DNA of 64,000 nt from Lumbricus terrestris (taxonomy: Eukaryota; Annelida; Clitellata; Crassiclitellata; Lumbricidae): the NCBI GenBank assembly GCA_949752735.1, contig OX457036.1, positions 5,177,676 to 5,241,675 on the forward strand. Direction: 5' to 3'. The translations under genes and the position numbers were made by a program. Positions 1 to 10,883 of this stretch are shown piece by piece. Within the stretch, counting starts at the first letter, position 1. Each line of letters opens with the position of its first letter. The notes below the pieces were generated by a model, which had not been told where the DNA came from, searched no databases, and was given only the letters and a program-made list of their open reading frames with translations.

Positions 1-515
1 GTAAAACTAAGGAATTAAAACATTTTCTTATACTGAACAGATGCAAATAAACTGGTTTTTCCTTCTTAAACTTGACTACCACGGTATTCACGGACCTTGG
101 ATAAAATCTATATTCCCCGTTCTAAACGGGCTCAAATTGCTTAAACAATTTTACATGATAAAATCCGTTAGGTCTATACATACATAACGTGACTTTTCTA
201 AGTGGTCACAATGGGTTACCTGTAACACGAAACATTATCTGCTGCAAATAACACGGTTGCCCCGATGCAGATCATCTATATAGTATGTGAAACCCTACAA
301 ATAGATACGACTTACGACAAGTCTCTATATAAAACTAAGAAGGAATTTAAACATTTTCTTATATTGAACTGGGGTAGATATAGTGCTGGGTTCCATTCAG
401 GGTCTGGTAAGGCTGTAGGCCAACCAATTCTATTCTTAATTTTTCTTAATGTTGCAATTTTTTCAAGCTAGGCAAGAAGAGTATTTTACAACTGGAGGCT
501 TTTGAGCGGCATGAG
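1..515 (-). other. 3' flank of zinc-finger gene copy 1
   Basis: No gene is seen here. The stretch lies just downstream of the copy 1 stop codon and resembles the 3' flanks of the other copies (near 16500-16820, 27480-27780, 44880-45190 and 58440-58760), including a run of the type GGGAATTTAAAC-ATTTTCTTATA. That run occurs twice here, near 5 and near 335, suggesting a partial local duplication of about 330 bp. No clear AATAAA signal was found. Confidence 0.6.
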
Positions 516-586
516 TTACGACGTGTCTGGATCTTCTGCATAGTTCTTCTCATGCTGTTGTCGATGCCGTGCGGTCCAATCCAACA
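516..586 (-). CDS. Copy 1, last exon (C): end of zinc finger
   Basis: This 71-bp coding end starts after a TTTTGCAG acceptor and reads VLDWTARHRQQHEKNYAEDP and three more residues to a TAA stop. It supplies the last two zinc ligands, both His (the ARH and QQH positions). The frame is entered in phase 1 and completes the Val codon begun in exon B. All five copies have an exon of exactly this length. Confidence 0.82.
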
Positions 587-3500
587 CTGCAAAACCACAC
601 ACAGAAATGACATAGCCATTAACATAAGAGAAATGGCGCTACAATTTACACCACAGAAATGGCACAGCCATTAACATCCTAGAAATGGCAATACCATAGC
701 TGAAATGACACTATCATGTACATCGAAGAAGTAGCACTCCCAGACACACCATAAAATAGCAATATACCACTAACATTATATATTATATATAAAATTATAT
801 ATATATATACACACACATAATCTGTATTGACCTGTATACCGAATATATCACAAATATAACACAAAGAGAGAACGTCGTCGTTTAGAGAGGAAATGGAAGC
901 AACTCGGGCTCGAAGAGGACAGACAACGTTATCGTCGCCACTGCCGTACAACAAAATAAGCTAATTAACGATTCACGAACTACTTACTTCCACAGCCTAC
1001 TCGAAAATGCTGAAAATCCGATGGACCGTTGGCGCATCTCCCAAAGACTTCTGCACTCAAAGGATACTTCCAGCTGCCAGCGCTCAGACTCTGAGAATCA
1101 GTCTTTATGCTCTAGCTTTGCCAGATATTTTGTTAACAAAATTGATGACCTTAAATGTAAAATTACTAGATGCGCTGCCAATTTAGTATGGAATGACCTA
1201 CTGCTTGATTCTGACTTCTCTGAATCTACCTTTAATGACCTTCCTCCTGTTACATACTTGGAAGTATCTAATCTTCTCAGAAGCTTGGTACCTAAATCAT
1301 CCCCTATGGACTTCATACCTACACCTCTTATTGTTTCTTGTTCTGATGTTTTCTCCCACCTTATTGCACACCTGGCCAACTTGTCTTTTGCTGAAGGATG
1401 TTTCCCGTCATGCTTTAAGTCTGCTTTAGTTACTCCTTTGCTTAAGAAACCTGACCTAGATTCCAATAATCTGTCTAACTTCAGACCTATCTCGAACCTA
1501 AATAACATTTCCAAGATCCTTGAACGTCTCTTTCTTACTCGCATCAAGAAACATATCACTTCCTCTCCCAACTTCAGTCCTTTTCAGTCAGCTTATCGTG
1601 AAGGCTATTCCACTGAGACTGCCCTTACATCCACGCTGGACAACATCTTTTCGTCTATTGACAATGGAAAGGCCTGCCTTTCTGTATGTCTTGACCTCAG
1701 CGCAGCTTTCGATACCGTAGACCATCAATTACTCCTTTCTAGACTCACGAAAAGCTTTGGTGTCTCTGGTACTGCTTTAAACTGGTTAGCGTCTTATCTG
1801 GGTAACAGGAATCAGCAGGTGGGCATCGGTACCGCTCGGTCTGAACCCACTGTTTGCACTGCTGGAGTTCCACAGGGATCTGTCCTTGGTCCTCTATTAT
1901 TCACCGTCTTTACCTCCCCAATTAATCGCATAGCTAATCATTTTGGTGTCCAATTACAGCAGTACGCGGACGACACTCAGCTCTACACCGTGGTTCCAAA
2001 AAAAGTAAGCCAAATTGTTTTTCATATATCTCTAATGCCTGATAACATATCACGCTAAAATTTTCCAAATATTTAGAGAATTGGACCAAGAATATGATTC
2101 AAAAATTTCAAGAGATAAAGTTGAACGGATAAAAAGATATGAATCTTTCAATTTCATATGCCGAAATTTCAGTTTACAAGCAATTTTCTGTTAGATTCAA
2201 TAAAAAGTAAGCCAAACTGTTTTTCTTACATCTCTAATGTCTGATGATTAATCACACACAAATTTTTCCAATATCTAGGGAATTGAACCAAGAATAGGAT
2301 TCCAGAATATCATGTCATAAATTTGAACGGATAGAAAGATATGGATATTTCAACTTCATCACCGAAATATCAGTTTTCAGCAAGTCATGTTATGATGTCC
2401 GTTGCGGTTTCAACGCTTGGTGGTTCCCATTTAGTCTTCATTGATCGTGTAGTAAAAATTAACGGAGCCTATTATCGCGACGTTCTGGTGTCACATCTTC
2501 TACCTGTAATCAGACATCTAGTCCCAGAAGGCAGCTTTGTTTTTCAACAGGACAGTACCCCAGCCAACAGAACCAAGGAAACCCTCGAAATGCTGAAAAG
2601 AGAGACGCCAGATTTCATTTCTCCCACGTTATGGCCTCCGAACAGCCCAGATTTGAATCCTGTCAACTATAAAATGTGGAGCGTGATGCAAGATCGAGTC
2701 TACCCTGCAGACAACAATCCATGATATAAACGATCTGAAGCAACGCTTGTTGGAAGTGTGGGATGACCTGGACCAGAGGATAATCGACGTTGCTGTTGCC
2801 ATTGCAATGGCGCCAGCGCCTCTATAGGCTTGCGTGCAAGCAGGAGGAGGACATTTTGAGCATCTTATTTAATTAAATTATCAAACCATACTGCTGGAAA
2901 CATATTGTTAGTTCAATTCTCTACATATCTGGAAAATTTTAGAATGATTAATTATCAGGTCATAAAGATAGTGAAAAACAGTTTGGCTTACTCTTTATTG
3001 AATCTAACAGAAAATTGCTTGTAAACTGAAATTTCGACATATGAAGTTGAAAGATTCATATCTTTTTATCCGTTCAACTTTATCTCATGAAATTTTGGAA
3101 TCATATTCTTGGTCCAATTCTCTAAATATTTGGAAAATTTTAGCGTGATATGCCATCAGGCATTAGAGATATACGAAAAACAGTTTGGCTTACTTTTTTT
3201 GAGTCACGGTGTATATTGCTCTGTCACACACTGATCAGTCCGGTAAACTTAAACTTGAGGAGTGCCTGTCATCTTTATATGCCTGGTTCTGTTTTAATGG
3301 TTTGGCTATAAACCCAAACAAGTCTGAGGCAATTTTGTTCGGGTCACGACAACGCTTGCGTTCTTTTCCTTCACTTTCCAGCATCGACCTCGCAGGCTCC
3401 GCAGTACCGTTATCAGATTCTGTTAAAACTCTTGGGGTTACCCTGGACAGTATGCTTACTTTTCGGATGCATGTAACTAACCTTTGTAGATCTTGCTTTT

Positions 3501-6500
3501 ATCACATCAGGGCAATACGCCACATTAGGTCGGCTCTGACTAAGGATATGTCGAAGACTTTAGCTTGCGCCCTTGTCTCCTCTCGCCTTGATTATGATAA
3601 TGCGATTTTTGTTGGCATTTCTGACTATGAGCTACATAGGCTGCAACGCATCCAAAATTCTTTAGCTCGGGTTGTGCTGCGTGTCCCACTACGATCAAGT
3701 TCCTCAGTTTTACTTCATCAGCTGCATTGGCTTCCTGTCGAGTTTAGGATTAAATTTAAATTGGCCTGTTTAACCTACAAATCCCTCTCTACCGGAACAC
3801 CTCCCTACCTTCAGTCACTGCTTACTCCTTATATTCCTCCTCGTTGCCTGCGATCATCAAACATGGGTCTTTTAGTTGAACCTCGATGCAGAACTGTTAT
3901 GGGCTCGCGTGCATTCCATGCCTCTGCTCCCAAAGAATGGAATCTACTTCCACTCTCTCTTCGTTGCTCAAATTCACTCCCTACCTTCAAAAAACGGCTC
4001 AAAACTCACTATTTCTCTTTGGTTTTCAAGCACATGGTCCTTTGACTGCATCTTCCTCTGGCGGCTAACTATCCGCGCCTCAGATTCACACTTTGGTGTG
4101 ACCTTGCGCGCGTAATAAATTTATGTAATAATAATAATAATAATATCAGAATTCAAATGCAACACAGAATTGAAATCGTACCTAACGATTTTCACCCAAT
4201 TTATAGAACTTTTCTATGATCCACCAAACTTTGACCTTTCTGGCTTCGAAATACGGATTAGCACTTGCTTAACTTGAAGTGATCATCTAACGACATCGTG
4301 GTATAAAGATAACAGCTCTATAGAAATCATAGATTATACGTCATTCTTTCACCAGAAAGAATGTCTAACGCAAGAATCGTCGAACTATGTTAAAATGAAT
4401 CTCAAAATAGATGTAGGCATAATTATAATATATCCTTGCGACTCATGATTTGTCCCTCTCTACCACTTTGCTGCATCCTCTGATCGGCTTAACCTCTATG
4501 TTCCCGCGTCAGGAATACCATGGCTCAATCCAGATGTTGTGCCTGCATACTGCATGGGGGCCCTCTCCATGGAATGGACTTCCGCCATCGGTTCGCCCCG
4601 CCTTCCTCTCTGCTAGTTTTTCTTTCTCTTTCTCTCGTCTCAAGCCCTGCTTTTACTATGGGAGTCGATCGCACTGAGAGCGTTTCCGAAAAGATTTTGC
4701 TGAAAGAAGCGGCTTATAGAATGGTCGCATGCAATACAATACAATACCGTACAATGCAATAACAAATTTTTGAAGAAATCCATAAACTTAACACCACGAA
4801 AACGCATAACGAACAGTGGGTGCATTGAACCCGACATGGAGTCTGCTCGATCAGACAGATCAGACTTCAAGCGCTTGTGGAACAGAAAAGGATTCTAGAA
4901 AGCAGACTATCTCAGCTTGGTTTTATGACACATACATAGTCAATCGTGAAATTTCATAAAATTGAAGAGTGGAAACACCGAATCCAGGCCAGAGCACTGA
5001 CGAAGCAATGATGAATGAATATGAATCTTAACTATGGACATTCCCCAAAAACCTTGCAATTCATTTTTTACCATCATTACCGCCACATTTACCATTATCG
5101 TATAATAAATAAATAATAGGCCTAAATTATACATTTCGCTGTTAAATAGGACAAGAGTTACAAAAAGATCCTTCTGGACTACAAGAATCCATTAGTATAA
5201 CTAGTTCGCCAGACAGGAATGCCCAACCTTGACAGTCTCGGCCACAGTAATACGGAGGATCCGGGAAACCTTCGTCTTTGCATCTGACAATAAAAAATAC
5301 CCGAATACAATGTAATTCAAGGACATTTAAATACACATTTATAAAAAAATTGTTATTTTTACAGATGTTTATTGATACGTGGGCGATGTTAGAGAGCAAC
5401 ATTTGAGACGTTTTCTACTGAGAATTATTGCTTTTATATTCATGCACAGCTCGGCCCATTGCTGCTAAATAAAAATCTTTTGACCCTTATTAAGATTGAA
5501 CATTTATATTGGGGCAATGGGGTTTGGTCCAATCACTACATCAATAGAAAAGCAATTCTCAGTAGAAGAGCCCTCAATATCAGTGGCGGCGCTAGGGGGG
5601 GCTGAGGGGACTAAGCCCCCCTACAGGAGGTTCAGCCCCCCCCTAAAAAAGGGCCATCCGAGTTTTTTTTACATTGAAATATCCAAGATTTTCGGTCGAT
5701 GACTAAAAAAAAAGTCGTCAGAAATTTTGGCGGCGAAAACGGAAAATTTTCATCGGGCTCAGCCCCCCCGAAAATGAAATCCTTGCGCCGTCACTGCTCA
5801 ATATTGCTCTCTAAAACCGCCAACGTCCAAACAAATAAATATCTAGATAGAGAATATAAACCTCTAATGTCTAACGAAATACCAACAAATTAAGTCAGCA
5901 ACCGACCGATGAATGAATGAATGAAGAAAGAAACGAATAATACTTATGTAAAAATCAACCAATCAATATAAACTAACTCAAAATGAATGAATGACAGAAC
6001 CCAGCAAATTTTTGAATGATTAAATTAAGAAATAAAGTGTCATTGAGATTGTCGTCAATTAAACATCGATTGGAATAAGTAATCAGTCATTCAATCACTA
6101 AAATTAGTAAATCACTATAGTAATCAGTGGTAGAACTACCTCTTGCACTTCTTGAACACCTTTGGCGCTGGTTCTTGTAGGCCACAGGTCACGCAAGTAC
6201 GAACGTCCTTGGTGCGCGATAGGCTCGCTTCCATCTCCTCTTGATTATCCATTCCCTTCCCAACCTCTGACTTATCCACCGTAACTCTAGATTGAGATTC
6301 TTCTACGGTCTTAGCTCTCTTTCTACACTCATATTTCTCGGTTCCTTTAGCTTTCTTTCTAGATTCAGATTTCTCAGGAGTTTTCGATTCTAGTTCGGCA
6401 TCAGAATCATCCGTGGCTTTAACCATCTTTCTAGAATTACGTTCCTCCGATGCCTTAGCTATCCTTCTAGACTCGGATTCCTCTGTTTCTTTCGAGCCAT

Positions 6501-7937
6501 TCTCAAAGCATGTCTCACTTCCAGTCTTGAAATCGGTTGATTTGGATTTCGTCATTGCACTGGGTTCCTTGTTTACGGTCGAAATGTTTGAAGCCTTTGT
6601 GTTCAGATCCTTAATTTCTTGGATTTGAGCTTCTGCAATTCCTCTGTTGTCAGCAGCCCCAGTCGGTTTTGTACCTGACTCCTTCCTTGATACTGAAGTC
6701 GTTCCTTGATTTTTAAAAACAATACATAGGTCTAATCATCTGGATAACAAAACTTACCTGTTACTTGCTAATATTATAATTATTATATCAACCTCTACTT
6801 CATAATCTCTACTGTTGGTGTTTATAGAGGTGAAAAGAATATATAAAAGAGTATACCTAAGACCGACCATTGCGGGACACCTAAGTCAACCCCATGGGCG
6901 AAGACCTAGGGGGGAACAGGGGGAACGGTCCCCCCAATGGAGGTGTTGGGGGGACGGCCCATGCATTTGCCCCCCCCAATCGTTGAGCGTCACGACTAAA
7001 AAAAGGTCATCAACTTTTTTGGCGGCGAAAATGTTGTCATGATTTTCCGGCCGAATGACTAAAAAAATGGTCATGAACTTTTTTGGCGGCGAAACTAGAA
7101 AATTTCGTCGAAATTTCGCCGGTCGTCACAAATTTTGGCCGCAAAAGATAGAAATTTTTCGGCGACACTCGGAGTCATTCATCCCCACGATCTGTAAGGT
7201 ATGATTCAAATCAATTAAAGGGTATGGCACATAAGCCAAATGAGAGGTGTAGACGCTGCAGAAGGAGCTCATGATTTACCATGTCAAATGCCGCAGAGGC
7301 ATCAAAGAGTGCAAGAAGCGATAGCTGAGATCCATCAATTGCCGTGTAAATATCCGAAAGAAGTGAAAGGAGAAGAGTTTCTGTCAAGTGGTGGCTTCTA
7401 AAGTCAGATTGGGTGGTAGGCCCTATTGTAACTCCAACTTACTTTGATTTTGCCAGATCCCATGCGCGATTTCTCCAGTTTCTTCTGGAAGTGTGCCTCT
7501 AAGTCGACCGGATCTGAAAGACAAAGGCGGGTGGAGTCTGATGTCCCACCCAACGAGGAGATGAACTCAACCAGCTCCTTGTTCTCCACTGTGGCGACAA
7601 CTTTCCCGTTACGGGTGAATACGTAAGTAACTCTTTCGACGTATTTTGATGCCTCCTCCAGTTTACAGTTGCACTCACGATCGTCTTCTTTGCCGACGAC
7701 ATTCCGGTTAGTTGCATCATTCTCTCCAATTATTGCCTTCTCTCCAATTGTTACCGTCTCTTTAATTGTTACCTTCTCTCCAATTGTCCCCTTCTCCCCT
7801 ATTGTTACCTTCTCCCCAATTGGTACCTTCTCCTTAATTGTTACCCTACGTATGCTGAATCTTTTGTTGGCCCCATAAGATATATGCCTTATCAGATGAA
7901 CTAGTCTTAACAAATCACGTACATTGATCCCATCGCT
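516..7937 (-). CDS. MYND-like C6H2 zinc-finger protein, copy 1 (divergent)
   Basis: This is the most divergent of five tandem relatives. Exons in transcript order: 7443-7937 (N-terminal domain), an exon A equivalent ending at 6140, exon B 5228-5283 and exon C 516-586. Unlike the other copies, the N-terminal domain is on a separate exon and the exon A equivalent goes straight from a SKSTDFKTG stretch into six 12-residue charged repeats. The finger (CVTC, KKCKRC, YYCGRDC, then two His) is complete. No initiator Met is visible, so an upstream exon may be missing from this model, and the 5' boundary of the 6140-6700 exon is unresolved. Such fingers bind zinc and usually mediate protein contacts; basic SRKKAK-like clusters suggest a nuclear protein. 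Function is unknown and pseudogenisation cannot be excluded. Confidence 0.6.
779..824. repeat. TA/CA microsatellite
   Basis: AT-rich run that becomes alternating TA then CA repeats, in copy 1 intron 2. The rest of 587-860 shows no gene. Confidence 0.85.
1986..3211 (+). mobile_element. Tc1/mariner-like transposon inside the LINE
   Basis: Bounded by a TA duplication (1984-1985 and 3212-3213) with inverted termini starting CACCGTG and reading into AAAAAAAGTAAGCCAAA. The inverted arms are long, over 300 bp each, and each arm holds two copies of a subterminal motif (AGTAAGCCAAACTG near 1999 and 2205, mirrored near 2978 and 3180). This is either a long duplicated TIR or a second copy nested in the first. 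The central part encodes a transposase fragment. Confidence 0.87.
2341..2724 (+). pseudogene. Transposase fragment (Tc1/mariner/IS630 type)
   Basis: A 127-residue open stretch in the element at 1986-3211. The motifs VFQQDSTPAN and WPPNSPDLNPVNY are the second and third acidic catalytic blocks of Tc1/mariner DDE/D transposases. The N-terminal DNA-binding region and first catalytic Asp block are absent or degraded, so this is a relic; coding resemblance continues out of frame to about 2830. Confidence 0.85.
4440..4765 (+). mobile_element. 3' end of a LINE with CAATA tail
   Basis: Decayed coding end with the GPSPWNGLP motif seen near the C terminus of the local LINE proteins, followed by a CAATA-rich tail near 4733-4765. 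It is 5' truncated and lies in copy 1 intron 2. The flanking stretches 4146-4440 and 4766-5227 show no gene. Confidence 0.65.
5228..5283 (-). CDS. Copy 1, exon B: middle of zinc finger
   Basis: 56-bp exon between a TTATTGTCAG acceptor and a GTTGGG donor. It reads CKDEGFPDPPYYCGRDCQ and supplies three of the eight ligands. It is entered in phase 2 and left in phase 1, as in every copy. Confidence 0.85.
5581..5796. mobile_element. hAT-like MITE, CAGTGGCGGCGC termini
   Basis: Flanked by the direct 8-bp repeat CTCAATAT (5573-5580, 5797-5804). Inverted ends are CAGTGGCGGCGCTAGG and CCTTGCGCCGTCACTG. It is G/C-run rich and non-coding, and belongs to the family at 23686-23912. Confidence 0.85.
6140..6700 (-). 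CDS. Copy 1, charged-repeat exon (A equivalent)
   Basis: The open frame ends at a GTAGTT donor after KVFKKCKR, with the first three Cys ligands. It contains six 12-residue repeats of the type K-x-x-E-x-S-x-S-R-K-x-A. The frame stays open upstream of the Met at 6555 to about 6715 (VSRKESGTKPTGAADNRG and so on), so the true 5' splice boundary lies somewhere in 6555-6715. Confidence 0.7.
6886..7190. mobile_element. GC-run MITE, CATGGGCGAAGACCTAGG end
   Basis: One clear terminus, with G/C runs and repeated TTTTTTGGCGGCGAAA blocks. The same family lies inverted at 29205-29470. The second terminus was not resolved. It sits in copy 1 intron sequence. Confidence 0.6.
7195..7430 (-). mobile_element. 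LINE reverse-transcriptase fragment
   Basis: On the minus strand it reads through LSDIYTAIDGSQLSLLALFD and an AAFDMVNH motif, which matches the finger-palm region of the LINE at 10884-12837. It is truncated at both ends and lies in copy 1 intron sequence next to the 7443 donor. Confidence 0.82.
7443..7937 (-). CDS. Copy 1, N-terminal-domain exon with hexapeptide repeats
   Basis: 495-bp exon, phase 0 at both ends, between a TTTCTTTTAG acceptor and a strong GTAAGT donor. The segment NVVGKEDD, a Lys-rich stretch and VERVTYVF aligns with HVVGKEDD and VEKVIYAA of copy 2, so it is the homologue of the N-terminal domain. Before that lie about seven hexapeptides of the type VTIGEK not seen in the other copies. 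No in-frame Met occurs near the start, so an upstream coding exon is expected. Confidence 0.65.
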
Positions 7938-9125
7938 CTAAAAGAAATTGACACACTAGAATATAGCAAATTGTTGATTTGTTAATCTATCTAAGGGATT
8001 TATATAGCGCCCCTTCAAGATAGTTATTCAGAGACGCTCATAAGGCAATGTTTGCCTCGATGTAGGCCTATAAAAAACAATGAATAAAGTAGGCCTACCT
8101 GTTCAAAAGGTAGTTACACAAAAATTGGGAAATCATTACTACCAATAACAATTTTGTTACCTTGTTAATTGAGTATTTACTACAATTTCTCTACGTCCTC
8201 TTTTCTGTCGCTGCCAATTCTTTAACCATTTTAAAAGATCCCTGATTAATTTTGTACAAATTGTTTTCAATTTTTCCCAATCTCTGACAATCAATGAATT
8301 ACCATTTTCAGGAAGTAATCATAAAAAATATTTCTATATGTGATTACTCTGTCATCTTGTCAGGTAAAGTATAATTTCTGTTCACAATGTTTCATCTCTT
8401 TGACAATTCTTTTACCCCAAGAAAACCTTCAAAACATTGCTACGTCAGACAAGTCTTTCAGGTTTTCAAGTAAACTATAAATGAAAACCATAGGATGTCA
8501 TGTCTATTTGTGACTTATAAAGTTCTGCTTTACCGTTGTTATTAGCATCATTAATATGTAACGCGCATACGATCGCACCGAAATGTGAATCTGAGGCCAG
8601 AGGCAGAGGCAGAGGCAGTTGGACAATTATATAAGCTACATGTACGTGTTTGGTAGCTGCGGAGTAATAGTGATTATATACGTGCAAAAGTTAGCTACAC
8701 AGAAAGCTGCAATTCATTACTATGAATAACGATTAGTTTGAGCTGCGCCTGCAGGAAGGAAGTCGGAAGTCGATTTTCCCAAATGTTGGAAGCTAAGTAG
8801 ATCGCCAAGACGCTTTGCAATTTTAAGTCTGTCGTGTGCTAGATTAGAACTATCGACAGTAGAAATTTTATCTGGAGAATACGTAGACCGAAAAATTGGC
8901 TGTTGTCTTAATAAAATTTCTCAGTCAATTTTGTATAAATTCTCTGTGAGAAAACCTTTTTTGGCGTTATAAATGACAGCTCGATAATAACAATAAATAA
9001 GATAGAGACTACTCGCAAGACATTCGTCTTTTCCAGCATTCATTAAAAGAAATCATCTTTTCCATGCAGCGTCTGTGTATTTGCACGAAAGGTTTTAATA
9101 TAACGCCGATGCATTAAAGGGCACG
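7938..9125. other. No gene seen; 5' flank of copy 1
   Basis: AT-rich sequence with short open frames only. I see no splice-supported exon, RNA gene or bounded transposon. A missing first exon of copy 1 could lie here. Confidence 0.5.
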
Positions 9126-9310
9126 TTCACTTTGGAGACGAGAGTCAATAACAAAATATCAAAAACAATAATAGCAATATTTTTAGGTTTTTACCGGCAG
9201 TTGTTGAGGGGCCGCCATCTTCGTCTCCGTCGCCAGATTTAAGAAGCACTTGGTCGCTAAATCACGTCAGAAAAGTCGCGTGAAGAACAACTAAATGAAA
9301 GTAAGTAAGT
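9126..9310. repeat. Duplicated upstream block (unit 1)
   Basis: Contains TTTTTACCGGCAGTTGTTGA followed by a GCCGCCAT block. Similar blocks lie at 23330-23590, 36640-36880 and 53520-53640, each on the 5' side of a zinc-finger gene, so it belongs to the duplicated unit. A shared regulatory role is possible but unproven. Confidence 0.6.
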
Positions 9311-9354
9311 AACTATTTTATGTGCTTTATTGAAACGCCTACAAACGTAATTGT

Positions 9355-9400
9355 AATTGAACATTTATATAGCGCCGCTCACAGATTCAGTGGCGCTCCC
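9355..9400 (-). mobile_element. LINE 3'-terminal fragment
   Basis: The reverse complement reads GGGAGCGCCACTGAATCTG then GCGGCGCTATATAAAT, the 3' signature of the local L2-like LINEs (compare 12755-12815). Confidence 0.65.
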
Positions 9401-9401
9401 G

Positions 9402-9612
9402 ACCCAAGCTAGAGTAGTGGTTAACACGCTGGCGAAGAGTGCGAGAGGTAGTGAGTTCGAGCCCCCATTGGGCGGATTTGTTTTGTAGGCTGCCATCGGC
9501 GCTGTGTAATTGCAAAGCTGTCTGCTCAGTTAGTAGTTAAGTTTAATTAAGATTACTGCATAACTTGTAAATGTAAAGCGCAGTGCGTCTTGCAGGCGTT
9601 TAATTAAAGAAA

Positions 9613-9615
<3 letters not shown>
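9402..9615 (+). mobile_element. tRNA-derived SINE, family A
   Basis: The head has an A box (TGGTTAACACGCTGG) and a B box (GAGTTCGAGCCCC) of RNA polymerase III promoters, followed by a tRNA-unrelated body and an AAAGAAAAGATATATA tail. A close copy lies at 51956-52161. It is an element, not a tRNA gene. Confidence 0.83.

Positions 9616-9670
<55 letters not shown>
9616..9670. repeat. TA microsatellite
   Basis: Pure TA dinucleotide run that forms the tail of the SINE at 9402-9615. Confidence 0.95.
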
Positions 9671-9672
<2 letters not shown>

Positions 9673-9769
9673 GTTTTATTGACAAAATAACCAATCGACA
9701 TAACGCGACAGTTAACAAGCACAAAGGAGCAGCGGATAAAGCCTAGTAAAATAATGTTTTTATACAGCA

Positions 9770-9990
9770 TCCGTGTTATGAAGTTTTTATTGTTTTTTTT
9801 GGTTAGTTCGAATGGATGTAGCCTAGGGCGTAGATTGTATTTTCCAGGGAGTCTATCGAAGAAAAATTTGCGAAGAACATGATTGTTGTCTATAATAATA
9901 GTTGCAAAGAGTGCAGCATCAGCAGCCTCAGCCATAATGACTGCTTTGGGGGAGTCGGATGGGAGGAATCCAGCTCGTCTGACACGTCCT
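9770..9990 (-). mobile_element. C-terminal fragment of a second LINE family
   Basis: The minus strand encodes FFFDRLPGKYNLRPRLHPFE followed by an N-F-I-T-R-M-L-Y motif. Related ends occur at 24645-24938. This R-P-R-x-H ... F-x-x-R-x-L-Y ending is a recurrent C terminus of non-LTR polyproteins in marine invertebrates (family knowledge). Confidence 0.62.
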
Positions 9991-10024
9991 AGGAACCTTT
10001 CGATGCGGCCGACCTCACCAGCGC

Positions 10025-10883
10025 TCAGCTCCCGCTAACAAATAGTATAGTCTTCAGGCGTTTACGAAACAGAGGAAGAGAAAGGCCAAGAAGCTCAGAA
10101 CGTAGCTTGTGAGGCAGGCGGTTCCAACAAGTAGGGCCAAGATATGCAAAGCTTCTGGACTGGGCCGTAGCTCCACGCATGCGCGGGACAAATAGAAGGC
10201 CATTAGCAGCCGAGCGAAGGGCAGAGCGGCCAGGAAGAGTGGAGACCAAGTTACACAATGCCCGAAGATAAGAGGGGGTTACCCCGAGAAGAGAGTTGCG
10301 CATAAGAGTCAGAATCTTGAACTCAATGCGCTGAGGTACAGGAAGCCAATGAAGAGTGTCCCGAATAAAATCAGATATGTGAGAGAATTTGGGAAGACCA
10401 GCAATTAGGCGGGCAGCAGCATTGAGAATAGATTGAAGTTTAGAAAGGTTAAGAGAGGAGAGACCAGCATAGGCAGAGTTTCCAAAGTCGACTCTAGAGC
10501 AAATCAAAGCATGGACAAGCGCATTGACTGCTTGAAGGGAGAATGAGTGGCGGATAGTACGCAATTGTCGCTGGTGATAGAAGCATGTTCGAGAGATTCG
10601 GTTAACATGGTCAGTAAGAGAAAGGATTGGATCCAGAGTAAAACCCAGATCACGAACAGTTGGAGAAAATTGGATATCTGGGTACAACGTGCTGAGGAGC
10701 TTCATATCAATCTTGGCAAGCTGGACTCTACCACCAAGCCAGATGAATTGGGTTTTATCAGAGTTAAGACGGAGACGGTTTGAAGACATCCATTGGTTCA
10801 GTTCCATAGTAGCGTCAAGGATTGTTGCAACCAGTGAAGAGGCAGCACTGGGAGAACCGTGGACAAATGCTTGTGTATCATCT
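10025..10883 (-). mobile_element. L2-like LINE, 3' half (split by the LINE at 10884-12837)
   Basis: Continuous minus-strand coding from just after the YADD Asp residues (DDTQAFVHG) through WMSSNRLRLNSDKTQFIWLG, DTLHWLPVPQRIEFK and a CWNRLP C-terminal motif. Its 5' neighbour is at 12838-13080. The join falls inside the YADD codons, so one element was opened by another. Confidence 0.87.

Larger units (their letters stand above)
862..4140 (+). mobile_element. 5'-truncated L2/CR1-like LINE, split by a mariner insertion
   Basis: Reverse-transcriptase coding sequence of a non-LTR retrotransposon, inserted antisense in copy 1 intron 2. The left part (to 1985) has the post-endonuclease linker, the FRPISNLN motif, LSAAFDTVDH, the VPQGSVLGPLLF motif and the YADD catalytic box. 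The right part (3214-4045) has the thumb and C-terminal domain with the QLHWLPVEFRIKFK motif and a C-terminal W-N-LP motif. A frameshift lies near 960 and the 5' end is missing. The tail is a TAA/TAATAA run near 4120-4145. The break is the Tc1/mariner element 1986-3211; leaving that out makes the Tyr codon after the YADD box continuous. The clade call is inference from motifs. Confidence 0.88.

Noticed and set aside
1098..1571. 157-codon minus-strand frame inside the LINE
   Set aside because: Complement of the reverse-transcriptase coding frame, which carries clear motifs on the plus strand.
9402..9480. Possible tRNA genes at A/B-box sequences
   Set aside because: The heads continue into repeated non-tRNA bodies and tails, and occur in several copies; they are SINEs. 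The acceptor stems do not pair well.
9530..9935. Open frames made of IYIYIY runs (also III runs near 13045-13233)
   Set aside because: They translate TA or ATT microsatellites.
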